A stretch of 18,060 nucleotides of DNA from Methanobacteriota archaeon (GTDB lineage Archaea; Thermoplasmatota; Poseidoniia; Poseidoniales; Thalassarchaeaceae). The stretch is from assembly GCA_002731195.1 (NCBI GenBank), contig PCAI01000052.1, positions 1 through 18,060 on the forward strand. The letters run 5' to 3'. The translations under genes and the position numbers were made by a program. The notes beneath the pieces were generated by a model, which was not told the origin of the DNA, did no database searches, and saw only the letters and a list, made by a program, of their open reading frames with translations. Of this stretch, positions 7,618 through 15,309 are shown piece by piece; position 1 is the first letter of the stretch; every line of letters begins with the position of its first letter.

Positions 7618-8469
7618 TCAATTTCTCTGTAGGGACATCAATTCATCTGTCGATAAAGTATCTCCGGACATCAATCTACTCATCAGATCTGATACTCCTA
7701 CTCTGTCTTCTTGATCATCATCTGTAACCATCCCTTTGAGTAAATCTTGCATAGAATGTATGCACCTTAGTGATACAACATATCTACTATGCATAATGTC
7801 CGCTTCTCTTTTAGAAATTGTCACTTCCATTTGTGCATTATTTGCAATCGCTCTCAATCTATCTACCTCTTCAGATAATTCCATCATTAAGTCATGAGCT
7901 TCTTGTGCTTTCTTCACTGCATCCTCGACATCGTCATGCGCCTTTGCTTGAGAATATTTAGCTTCTCTTTCATCTCTTTTCATATTTCCAACTTCATCAT
8001 CTTGTTTATTTTTCTTAGCTTCTTTGTATTCTCTGCTTAATTTTTTCATTTTATTCATGAATTCTTTTTCCTTTTTACCAGAAAATGCTCCTCTCTCATA
8101 CATATTCTCTAATTTATCCATTTCTGCTTTTAATCTCCTTGGATCAGGGCCAGTTTTTTTATTAGATTTGATATCTTTATCTCCAATTTTATCCTTCATT
8201 TCTCTTCTTATTGATTTCAACTTTTCAGATTTCTCAAATCTTATATCTTTTAATTCCTTTACCTTTATATTTGCAGCATCTCTGACAATTTTTTGTTTTT
8301 GTACTTCCGAAATCAATTCTTTAACTTGGATATTAATTTCATTTCGCTTATCTAGATGTTTACGAACTCTATTATTCCACTCATCTCTTTGTTCTTTGTT
8401 GATGTTTAGTTCTAATTTTATTTTTTCACTAAGTGGATTGAATATTTCGCCAATCTCGCTATAGTCCAT
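7618..8469 (-). CDS. COG1340-like coiled-coil protein (paralogue 1)
   Basis: This is a highly charged, almost wholly helical protein of 283 residues. The first coiled coil (about residues 20-95) has the RDEWNNRVRK...RNEIN...VKELKDIR pattern seen in archaeal COG1340-type proteins. After a Pro/Gly break (GPDPRR, near 107-112) comes the LEN-YERGAFSGKKEKEF segment at 120-137. A second coiled coil follows (about 165-245). The C terminus ends in a short motif, LMSRLMSGDTLSTDELMSL, related to that of the upstream paralogue. A TTG at 8493 could extend it by eight residues, but GGTGG sits seven bases ahead of the ATG at 8469, so I prefer the latter. It has its own TATA-like box 74 bases or less upstream. 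No ATPase motif is present, so it is not SMC/Rad50. A cytoskeletal, scaffold or nucleic-acid-organising role is only a guess. Confidence 0.85.
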   Translation of the reverse strand: MDYSEIGEIFNPLSEKIKLELNINKEQRDEWNNRVRKHLDKRNEINIQVKELISEVQKQKIVRDAANIKVKELKDIRFEKSEKLKSIRREMKDKIGDKDIKSNKKTGPDPRRLKAEMDKLENMYERGAFSGKKEKEFMNKMKKLSREYKEAKKNKQDDEVGNMKRDEREAKYSQAKAHDDVEDAVKKAQEAHDLMMELSEEVDRLRAIANNAQMEVTISKREADIMHSRYVVSLRCIHSMQDLLKGMVTDDDQEDRVGVSDLMSRLMSGDTLSTDELMSLQRN

Positions 8470-8510
8470 CAATATGCCACCTATTGTATTCAATCCGACT
8501 TTGGATGATG

Positions 8511-8517
8511 ATATAAA
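8511..8517 (-). promoter_or_regulatory. TATA-box-like element for coiled-coil paralogue 1
   Basis: Read on the minus strand this is TTTATAT within TAATTTATATC, a good archaeal TATA-box form. It lies about 45 bases ahead of the ATG at 8469. Transcription starting about 25 bases downstream would give a leader of roughly 20 bases that keeps the GGTGG ribosome site. It sits in the gap after the stop codon of the upstream paralogue. Gene 7618-8469 may therefore be transcribed alone as well as by read-through. Confidence 0.45.
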
Positions 8518-8543
8518 TTAATACTAGAATAATGGATATTTTT

Positions 8544-9512
8544 TCATTCATTTTCTCTTAATGCAGCACTATTTCCTTTTCTAGACTTTCTTTTTGTATT
8601 TCCAAAACGTCGCATTTTCCTTTTTTTATTCGTCCTATTTTTTGAATCATTCTTCTTTTCCTTATGCGTCCCTATATCATTTAATCTTCCTTGTTTCAAT
8701 AATACGTCAAATTCAGAAGTATCTAGAACTGCGCCTTCAATTATCTTATTTTTAATCTCCGATATACTTATTTTTTTATTTACTGTATTCTTTTTCTTTA
8801 ATTCCTTTTTTATATTTGCAAGGTTTTTCTTCAACTCATTTCTTTCTATTTTCAGTGAATCTAATTTTTTGTCTATTGAAGTTATTTTTTTACTTATTTT
8901 TCTTATTTCTTTCCTTGACACTACATTTCCTTCAGATTCTGATTTCTCTCCCATCTCGGAAATATTTTTCTCCTTCTCTTCTCTCTGAATATCTAACTTT
9001 TTTGCCACTTCTCTAAGTGCGGTAATATTTTCTACATACTCTAAATGTGCCTTTTCAGATTCTCTTTTTCTTTTTATACAAACTTGTAATTCAAGAAATT
9101 TTTTGAACAAATCTATCTCTCTTTCCAATGTAGGGACAGTAGTCAAGTCATTATTAATTACCGTTAAATTTTCGTAATTTTTCACTATCCATTTTTCTAA
9201 TATGTCACTAGGAGGTGGGACTAACTTGTTTACTAAATCTCTAGTTTTCCTAGCATCCTCAGCCTTTTTCCTATATTTATTAAATTCAGATAGTAGATTT
9301 TTCCTTTCCCCATCCATTGAATCTACTTCTTTCATCATTTCACGCAATGTTTTTACTATATCTATTTGATTTCTTCTGTCCTCTAAAAACTCTTTAAATC
9401 TACTTTCATTAGATTCTATCTCTCTTTGAAGCTCTCTTTTCAATCCTACAATGTCTTCGAATTCCATATCTTTGAAATCATCATTTGCCTGATTTTCTAA
9501 TATCTCATTCAT
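8544..9512 (-). CDS. COG1340-like coiled-coil protein (paralogue 2) with basic tail
   Basis: This is a 322-residue charged helical protein. Long heptad-like helices cover about residues 15-95 and 130-250. Between them, VPPPSDILEKW...TVPTLEREIDLFKKFLEL (about 98-142) corresponds in position and pattern to the conserved LE...E-K segment of its paralogues. Near the C terminus, IKNKIIEGAVLDTSEFDVLL (about 252-272) resembles the end motif of paralogue 1. The last ~35 residues are strongly basic (KKRKMRRFGNTKRKSRKG), which suggests binding to nucleic acid or acidic lipid. Its ATG overlaps the stop of paralogue 3 by four bases (ATGA), with GAGGG seven bases ahead, so the two are translationally coupled. 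There is no signal peptide, membrane span or nucleotide-binding loop. Function is unknown. Confidence 0.85.
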   Translation of the reverse strand: MNEILENQANDDFKDMEFEDIVGLKRELQREIESNESRFKEFLEDRRNQIDIVKTLREMMKEVDSMDGERKNLLSEFNKYRKKAEDARKTRDLVNKLVPPPSDILEKWIVKNYENLTVINNDLTTVPTLEREIDLFKKFLELQVCIKRKRESEKAHLEYVENITALREVAKKLDIQREEKEKNISEMGEKSESEGNVVSRKEIRKISKKITSIDKKLDSLKIERNELKKNLANIKKELKKKNTVNKKISISEIKNKIIEGAVLDTSEFDVLLKQGRLNDIGTHKEKKNDSKNRTNKKRKMRRFGNTKRKSRKGNSAALRENE

Positions 9513-10351
9513 TCTTCTTCATCCCTCTTTATCTGTTTAGCATTATTTTTAGATTTCTTGCTCTTATTAGAAATAAATGAGGAAACATCTCCTCTTTCGA
9601 CCTTCTTTGCCAATACCATTAATTCTTCAAAACCATCTAAGAGAGTATTTTCCCAGTAGCCTATATCTCTATCTATATTTTTCAATAAGTGCTTAGCCCT
9701 ATCTCTTTGCCTATTGATGTCTGTTAATTCTGTTTTTGTTGCGATATATTTTGCATGCACTGGTTCTCCAAAATCAACATTCTTCATCATATCTTTATGT
9801 TCCTTATCTGCAGCCTTATAGAGTGAATTCATCTTTTTTCTCTTTTCTATAAAATCAGCCATCTCAGGATTTGACGCTTTACGTTCTTTTAACCATAATT
9901 CATTTTGTTTTATGATATTCTTTCTTGCTTCTATCATTTTCTTTTCCGCTTTATGGTCAAGTGCCACTGTTTGAATATTGAACTCTATTTCTTCCAATTC
10001 CTCAATCATTCTTTCTTTCTTCCATTTTGGATCTAGATTAATCATATTACCAGATTCAGTTAATTTATTTTGAGTATCTTTAATTTTATTCCAGATTTCT
10101 CCAGCTTCTTTCTGAAACATATCTCTTTTTTTCTTAATTTCTGAAGTCTTGATGTTTATTTTTTGATTTTTCTCTCTAATCTTTGCTAGCTTTGGAGTTA
10201 GTGCTTCAGATTCATTATCTAGATTTTTAATTATATTTGGCAACTGATCTTTCAATGCTCTCCTTCGAATTAATAATGATTCAGCAATCTCTTTAGGAGT
10301 TATGCTAAGTAAACTCTCTGTATCCACGTGGTGCCGACTTAATTTCATCAT
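9509..10351 (-). CDS. COG1340-like coiled-coil protein (paralogue 3)
   Basis: This protein has 280 residues and is predominantly charged helix. After an N-terminal segment (residues 1-30, SLLSITPKEIAESLLIRRRALK) a coiled coil runs to about 100. It is interrupted at LDPKWKKER, then MIEELEEIEFNIQT followed by EKKMIEARKNI (115-147) gives the clearest copy in this window of the family's LE--I--T...E segment. A second long helix region reaches about 255, and the C terminus is Lys-rich (SNKSKKSKNNAKQIKRDEEE). It is the first gene of the minus-strand coiled-coil set and is coupled to paralogue 2 by an ATGA overlap. It starts 65 bases from the divergent membrane-protein gene. There are two adjacent ATGs (10351 and 10348), and neither has a clear Shine-Dalgarno. 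No enzymatic motif is seen. Confidence 0.85.
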   Translation of the reverse strand: MMKLSRHHVDTESLLSITPKEIAESLLIRRRALKDQLPNIIKNLDNESEALTPKLAKIREKNQKINIKTSEIKKKRDMFQKEAGEIWNKIKDTQNKLTESGNMINLDPKWKKERMIEELEEIEFNIQTVALDHKAEKKMIEARKNIIKQNELWLKERKASNPEMADFIEKRKKMNSLYKAADKEHKDMMKNVDFGEPVHAKYIATKTELTDINRQRDRAKHLLKNIDRDIGYWENTLLDGFEELMVLAKKVERGDVSSFISNKSKKSKNNAKQIKRDEEE

Positions 10352-10416
10352 TAAAATGTCTCTATTCTAATCAAATAGGGTTTCATTCATACGGTACTAC
10401 TCTAGGGGATGTATTG

Positions 10417-12015
10417 ATGGCGAGGAGTTTACCTAGTAATACTCCTTTCACACTACTTCTAATAATACTCCTTTGCACATGTTCTTTAGCACATTTAGAT
10501 CGATTTGAATCAACAATTCTAAACCAAAATAATACTCAAAATACTAATTCCAATGAAGTAAATTTTACTGCAGCCGGAAGTGATAAAATATCAATTATTG
10601 GCCAACCCATTCACTTGGGGGATTATGTTCATGCTTCAATTTTAATTCATAATCAGGGCGATATTAGAGATAGTGTTAGGCTAGTAGTTGAAGGAATAGA
10701 TGATTCTATCTGGTTCGGAGAATATGTCGAAATAGATTCTGGTTCAAGTAGGGAAATCTCTGTCTCATTACTGCCTTCAAAAGTTGGAAATAATGAATTT
10801 AACTGGAGTGTATATGGTCCCGGAGGAGGAATAGATGATGACTTAAATGGTTCTTTTTCTATTGAAGTAAGGGATAAACAATTATTGCAAATAGAATTCA
10901 ACTCTTACTTATGGACTTCTGAGGAAGGGCTACAGGTCATATCTCGCGTTTATCTTTCTGAGGGCGTTTCCAGAGACATCATGGTCATGATATTTGATAA
11001 TGATGATAAAGATAATCCACTTCAGTCATTACAAGTATCTTTAGATTATGGTAGTAGGATAATTATTTTCGATTTGGGAGATCCTATTGTAGATACTCTA
11101 TTTATTGAAGCAATCCCAATTTATTGGAATCCGATTGTCTTTAATTCCGAAAATACTAGTACTCTCTCAGTAAATCCTCCCGTTACTTCAGTTGAAATTG
11201 AGTTTGATAATATTTATCCTCAAAAACCCTCTGAAAATGAAAACATATCCTTTGAATATACCGTTACCAATACAGGAAATAGCAAGATTAACTCCGGTTT
11301 AATACGCCTCATTACATCCGATCAGACAATTATTCATGAAGAAAACTTCCCTTCATTATTGCCAGATGCAACTTATTCGGGGAAAATCATTATCACAGAG
11401 TGGCCATATATACAGCCGACAAATGTATCTATTTACTTTATCTCAGAGGAATATTATGCAAGTAATTGGATATTAATAGATTCTGCAAATTCTCCGCAAT
11501 CCTCCAGTCTCCCTTTTGATATTTATGCCGTTTCTTATGGTACAGTGGCTGGGTTAACAGTGGTTATAATGGCAAAAATAGTTATCAGTGCTGTTGTAAA
11601 TAGAACCCCTTCTACAATAAATGACTCTAAATTAAGGCCACCGCGAGAATCAAGAATAAATGCCAATAAGTCTAGAAAACAAGAAAAAAGAGAAGTATCT
11701 TGCCCTTTATGTGAGCAAAGATTGAATGTACCACTCTCTCATGAGGGACTTGTTAGATGCCCATCCTGTGAGTCAAATTTCGAAGTATTGCCATTATCTG
11801 AGAATGTTTCTGAAGAGATAAATCTTGATGAAGTCCAAAAAGAAGTTTCTGAAGATAATGATGAAATTGAGATTCTTTCTTCTTCTTCCGAAGGAGATAT
11901 GTTGAATTGCCCCTCTTGTGAACAGAAACTTAGAGTACTAGAGAGTAAAAGGCCAGTCAGAGCGCGATGCCCAGCATGCAGATGTGAATTTATGGCTCTC
12001 TCAAAGGAGAAATAA
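10417..12015 (+). CDS. Exported single-pass membrane protein with beta-sandwich ectodomain and two cytoplasmic zinc ribbons
   Basis: The N terminus is a signal peptide (hydrophobic core at residues 11-24, likely cleavage after SLA at 25). Residues 30-365 form an acidic, Asn/Ser-rich extracellular part. It carries CARDB-like beta-sandwich signatures, HNQGDIRDSVRLVVEG near 78-93 and YTVTNTGNSKINSG near 281-294. A membrane span lies at about 371-394 (VSYGTVAGLTVVIMAKIVIS). A basic stretch (RKQEKRE) then leads into two similar zinc ribbons at C429/C432/C448/C451 and C498/C501/C518/C521, separated by an acidic linker. The second ends four residues before the C terminus. I chose ATG 10417 (AGGGG eight bases ahead) over the adjacent TTG at 10414. 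The metalloregulator gene follows after one base. A surface-to-cytoplasm signalling or anchoring role is inferred from topology, and no enzyme domain is present. Confidence 0.85.
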   Translation: MARSLPSNTPFTLLLIILLCTCSLAHLDRFESTILNQNNTQNTNSNEVNFTAAGSDKISIIGQPIHLGDYVHASILIHNQGDIRDSVRLVVEGIDDSIWFGEYVEIDSGSSREISVSLLPSKVGNNEFNWSVYGPGGGIDDDLNGSFSIEVRDKQLLQIEFNSYLWTSEEGLQVISRVYLSEGVSRDIMVMIFDNDDKDNPLQSLQVSLDYGSRIIIFDLGDPIVDTLFIEAIPIYWNPIVFNSENTSTLSVNPPVTSVEIEFDNIYPQKPSENENISFEYTVTNTGNSKINSGLIRLITSDQTIIHEENFPSLLPDATYSGKIIITEWPYIQPTNVSIYFISEEYYASNWILIDSANSPQSSSLPFDIYAVSYGTVAGLTVVIMAKIVISAVVNRTPSTINDSKLRPPRESRINANKSRKQEKREVSCPLCEQRLNVPLSHEGLVRCPSCESNFEVLPLSENVSEEINLDEVQKEVSEDNDEIEILSSSSEGDMLNCPSCEQKLRVLESKRPVRARCPACRCEFMALSKEK

Positions 12016-12016
12016 T

Positions 12017-12676
12017 ATGTTAGAGCTTAGTGAATTTGAGGAAATGTATCTTAAAAGGATATTTGAACTTCATTCAGATAAACCAGATCAGATAGTAAAG
12101 ACGACCCAACTTGCAGAATCCATGGACGTTAGTGCTGCATCTACGACTCAGATGCTTTCTCGACTTTCTAAAAAAGATTTATTGACATATCTTCCTTATC
12201 GTGGGTGTAGATTGACTCCAATTGGCTTCGTTAGTGCAGCAAGAATAAAAAGGCGAGAGGCTCTTGTTGAGATTCTTTTAGTCGATATCATCGGTTTTAA
12301 GGGAGATATCAATGCAGTGGCATGTAAAATAGAACATGCTATCGATGAAGAATTAGAACTTACTCTGGATAATATGCTTGGCTATCCTGAAACCTCTCTC
12401 TCGGGTGTAAGGATACCACTAGTTGAGAGAAAAATGGAATCATTACAAGATAATTTATTGCCATTAAATTGTTTACCAGATAAAACAGAGGCCATTGTAG
12501 AGTTGATTGCAATGAATAATAGTGAGAGAAAAACTTTGGAAGGATTTGGAATTAAGTTGGGCTCTAAAATCAATAAAACTAATCATCAATTTAAAGTAGA
12601 TGGCAAAAATATTGACATCTCCAATTCTCTTTCCCATAAAATACTCGCTAGAGTTTCTCACTATCCTAATTCCTGA
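12017..12676 (+). CDS. DtxR/MntR-family metal-dependent transcriptional regulator
   Basis: This is a winged-helix repressor-like protein of the DtxR family, whose members sense Fe(II) or Mn(II). The N terminus EFEEMYLKRIFEL and the helix-turn-helix TTQLAESMDVSAASTTQMLSRLSKKDLL are typical (residues 7-56). The dimerisation/metal domain has C103-KI-E106-H107, matching the primary-site ligands Cys102, Glu105 and His106 of DtxR, and Met10 is in the same place as in DtxR. The ancillary-site histidines (DtxR 79 and 98) align with Glu81 and Asn99. A C-terminal FeoA/SH3-like segment (about 155-215) is present. ATG 12017 has AAGGAGA six bases ahead. A longer frame from 11984 runs into the preceding gene and does not fit the family. 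It lies between two membrane-protein genes (1- and 9-base gaps), so co-regulation with them is likely. Its target genes are not visible. Confidence 0.9.
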   Translation: MLELSEFEEMYLKRIFELHSDKPDQIVKTTQLAESMDVSAASTTQMLSRLSKKDLLTYLPYRGCRLTPIGFVSAARIKRREALVEILLVDIIGFKGDINAVACKIEHAIDEELELTLDNMLGYPETSLSGVRIPLVERKMESLQDNLLPLNCLPDKTEAIVELIAMNNSERKTLEGFGIKLGSKINKTNHQFKVDGKNIDISNSLSHKILARVSHYPNS

Positions 12677-12685
12677 GGTTAATTT

Positions 12686-14287
12686 ATGTCTGATGATAGA
12701 ATTATTATGAGCAACAATGATGATTCAGAAAAATCTGATCTAGAATCAATGTTGGATGATTTGACTAGCGAAGGTCCAATAATTCAAAAACTAGAATTTG
12801 ATAAGAGTTACGAATCACAAAACATTAAAGAAATTCCTGACAAGAAATCCAAATATAAAAACCAAGAACTGATACTCACTGGAATCGATGATTTACTAAT
12901 TAGTGGTGGTGCAAGATTAATCTTATTTCTCCCTTTGATTGTAGTGATCCTATTTGGGCTTGCTCAGTCATTTAGTAACTCAAATCCAGATTGGTGGGTG
13001 AATAGTGTTCAGGATTTGTTATTTGACCAAGATATTTCAACATCTATTTATTTTATCTCACTTTTGATAATGATAGCAGATTTATCGTTATTGATAATAT
13101 TACTTAGATTAATTTATGTTACTAGACAAATATTTATTTTAGAAGCAAAAGAAATTACTAATTCTGGCATTACATTCAACAGCCAACATGGATATGCTCA
13201 AATGAAAGAGACCATAGATGGGTCTTCAAGACAACTAAATGTAACTACTGGTTTGATGTTCTTAGCAACACTACTACTCTCTGTATCACTTTATTTTTCT
13301 ACTCAACAATCATCTGAGCTACCTGTTATGATAGCACTTTCTACTGGTGCTTTGTTATCTGGCCATGGCGTTTACATGGTTTCTAGCCGATCACGTTTCA
13401 ACACGGTTAATCCTTGGGGGCTATTGGATGCTTTTTCTACACCCATACATCCAGCACTTTTGAAAAGGCCATTCTCAGATATCATTAGATCTCATGTTGA
13501 TCCTCTTCTTTTAGTAAAAGTTTCAAGTTATGTGAATTCTCTTTCTTCAAAACTTGATAAAGAACATTCAATAACTGACCTACAAGAAAATCTACTACAT
13601 TTATTGCATTTACGAAGGTCAGGTTTGATATCAGACGAAATTTTTAGAAATGTTCTTGGAGAAATTATTGATGAAGAAGTTATTGAACAGATATTTCAGC
13701 ACCCTGAGTTAGGAGAAGAGACCTGGAATCGCCTTCTAACGCATGCTGGTTTACGTTGCGCACCATTTTTCCGACTTCATGACAGATTACGCATGCATCA
13801 AGAAAATGAGAATTACGACGGAGAAATTTGGTTTGATGTAGATATGGAGAATTTGACATTAGGCAATGCAAATTTATTCGCCTACGTCTTGAATCAGAGT
13901 TCGGAGACACGCCAACTAATACTTAGGGTACAAACCCCAGACTTTAGACCTAATGAGTGTGTTTATGGTTTAAAAATACCTCCTTATGATGAGGAAAACA
14001 CACTTAAAAATATTAATTCTATAGCCAAATCTTTACCTCGAACCTTATCGTCTACAAAAATTGTCTGGCAGAGCCTGATACCATCATCAACAGGAGAGGC
14101 AACTGTGACAGTACGTCTAGAAGATACATCTGGTAACTTAGTTTCAGGAAGGGTTTTGACAGTTCAAGTCCGTTCTGATATATTCACAAGGCTTAGGTTA
14201 ACTACGGGTGCTTTACTGATGATTGGCGCAATTATCGCTGTTGTTTCTCCACTAATACCATTTGCCTTATCTTTACTCGGCCTTTAG
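12686..14287 (+). CDS. Polytopic membrane protein of unknown function
   Basis: I do not recognise this 533-residue protein. It has an acidic N-terminal cytoplasmic stretch (1-70) and about five membrane spans: near 77-95, 119-144, 188-205, 212-232 and the extreme C terminus, 505-530. Between spans four and five lies a large soluble region of about 270 residues. Its first half is helical (DPLLLVKVSSYV, ENLLHLLHLRRSGLISDEIF, EIIDEEVIEQIFQHPELGEE). Its second half is strand-rich (NLFAYVLNQSSETRQLILRVQT, TVRLEDTSGNLVSGRVLTVQV), with a CARDB-like flavour that resembles the preceding exported protein. GAGG at 12675-12678 overlaps the previous stop and is seven bases from the ATG, so translation is probably coupled to the regulator gene. 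It could be a surface-structure, secretion or sensory component, and the sequence does not decide. Confidence 0.82.
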   Translation: MSDDRIIMSNNDDSEKSDLESMLDDLTSEGPIIQKLEFDKSYESQNIKEIPDKKSKYKNQELILTGIDDLLISGGARLILFLPLIVVILFGLAQSFSNSNPDWWVNSVQDLLFDQDISTSIYFISLLIMIADLSLLIILLRLIYVTRQIFILEAKEITNSGITFNSQHGYAQMKETIDGSSRQLNVTTGLMFLATLLLSVSLYFSTQQSSELPVMIALSTGALLSGHGVYMVSSRSRFNTVNPWGLLDAFSTPIHPALLKRPFSDIIRSHVDPLLLVKVSSYVNSLSSKLDKEHSITDLQENLLHLLHLRRSGLISDEIFRNVLGEIIDEEVIEQIFQHPELGEETWNRLLTHAGLRCAPFFRLHDRLRMHQENENYDGEIWFDVDMENLTLGNANLFAYVLNQSSETRQLILRVQTPDFRPNECVYGLKIPPYDEENTLKNINSIAKSLPRTLSSTKIVWQSLIPSSTGEATVTVRLEDTSGNLVSGRVLTVQVRSDIFTRLRLTTGALLMIGAIIAVVSPLIPFALSLLGL

Positions 14288-14321
14288 TGGCCTTGAATAA
14301 GGAAATACTAGTCGCATTGCT

Positions 14322-15308
14322 ATGAGCGAAGGGGAAGAGGGTCAAGAAGAGGATCTAAGAAACCGCCTAAATGCAATGGAAACTAAACTTAAAAGAATGC
14401 GTGATCAACGTAATAATTTCACCGAAAACGCTCGTAGAGCAGCCGATTCTCGCAATTCTATGCAGAATCAGGGCAAGGAATTAAGAATTAAAATTAAAGA
14501 ACACTTAGATAATCAAAAAGATATTCGTATTAAAGCAAAAGAACATCAAATAAGAAGAGATGCGTTACAAGGTCAAATTCGTGAATTAATTTCCCAAAAG
14601 AAGGGCAAAAGAGAGAACAATAAAGGTAATAAATCATCTATAGTTGAACTTTCTGAGACTGTAAGTGAAATAGAAAGAATAGAAAGACAATTAATGACTG
14701 ATGGTACCATTTCACTAAAAAAGGAAAATTCCCTTTTGAAAGTCTTAAAAAAGTTAATATTAAAACGTGACGAATTAATTCCATTGGCTTCAGAACTCAA
14801 TCTACTGAATATAGATTTAGGAGATATGGAAGGATCAATTCAACTACTAAAAGCAGAAGCAGATGCAGAACACAAAAAAATGTTAGACTTTCATAGCCAA
14901 GCAGATGAAATATGGGATGCTATAAAACCAATGTTCGAAGAGAGAGACTTCATACAAGCAGAAGGAGATCGTCTTCATGAGGCATACCTTGAGGGCCGGA
15001 AAAATGCAGATGAAGTACATTCTTCGATTGTTGAATTAATGCAAGAAGTCAACCAAATAAGGGATCAAATGAAGGCAGAAATTGAAGAAGGAAAATTGGT
15101 TATAGAAAATCATAACCGTTCAGTTAGGGAGTCACTTACTACGCCAGACAAAGATGAAGATTTAGCAAACTCACTTTCAGCAAAATTGATGGAACAAGGT
15201 TCTTTGACTTTTGGTGGGACACTTACGGGAGATTTCACTACTTCAGGAAAACCAAAAATGAAAAAACCTTCTCGTAAGTTAGGTACCACTAGGGGACGCA
15301 GAAGATAA
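14322..15308 (+). CDS. COG1340-like coiled-coil protein (paralogue 4) with basic tail
   Basis: This is a 328-residue charged helical protein. The first coiled coil (about 10-95) has the repeated RDQRNNFTENARR...IKAKEHQIRRDALQGQIREL pattern. Next comes EIERIERQLMTDGTISLKKENSLLK at 116-140, matching in place and style the LE...E segment of the three minus-strand paralogues. A second helix region spans about 170-275 (QADEIWDAIKPMFEERD, HEAYLEGRKNADEVH). The end has SLSAKLMEQGSLTFGG, similar to paralogue 1's SRLMSGDTLSTDE. It then has a basic tail (KPKMKKPSRKLGTTRGRRR) like that of paralogue 2. It lies 34 bases after the membrane-protein gene, with no well-placed Shine-Dalgarno: GGAAA is about 17 bases from the ATG. 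It converges on pdxS with one base between the stops. There is no catalytic motif, and function is unknown. Confidence 0.85.
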   Translation: MSEGEEGQEEDLRNRLNAMETKLKRMRDQRNNFTENARRAADSRNSMQNQGKELRIKIKEHLDNQKDIRIKAKEHQIRRDALQGQIRELISQKKGKRENNKGNKSSIVELSETVSEIERIERQLMTDGTISLKKENSLLKVLKKLILKRDELIPLASELNLLNIDLGDMEGSIQLLKAEADAEHKKMLDFHSQADEIWDAIKPMFEERDFIQAEGDRLHEAYLEGRKNADEVHSSIVELMQEVNQIRDQMKAEIEEGKLVIENHNRSVRESLTTPDKDEDLANSLSAKLMEQGSLTFGGTLTGDFTTSGKPKMKKPSRKLGTTRGRRR

Positions 15309-15309
15309 T

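Noticed and set aside
8024..8464. Plus-strand reading frame of 146 codons opposite coiled-coil paralogue 1
   Set aside because: Its Phe/Ser/Leu-rich composition is the complement of Lys/Glu-rich coiled-coil codons. It has no ribosome site and is a shadow.
8470..8493. TTG start for coiled-coil paralogue 1
   Set aside because: The start at 8493 is TTG. ATG 8469 has GGTGG at proper spacing and a TATA-like box at a matching distance.
7618..10351. SMC/Rad50-type ATPases
   Set aside because: The coiled coils lack Walker A, Walker B and signature motifs, and the proteins are only 280-320 residues.
11984..12016. Longer DtxR-family protein starting inside the preceding gene
   Set aside because: ATG 12017 has an ideal Shine-Dalgarno and gives the canonical N terminus with Met10 in register.
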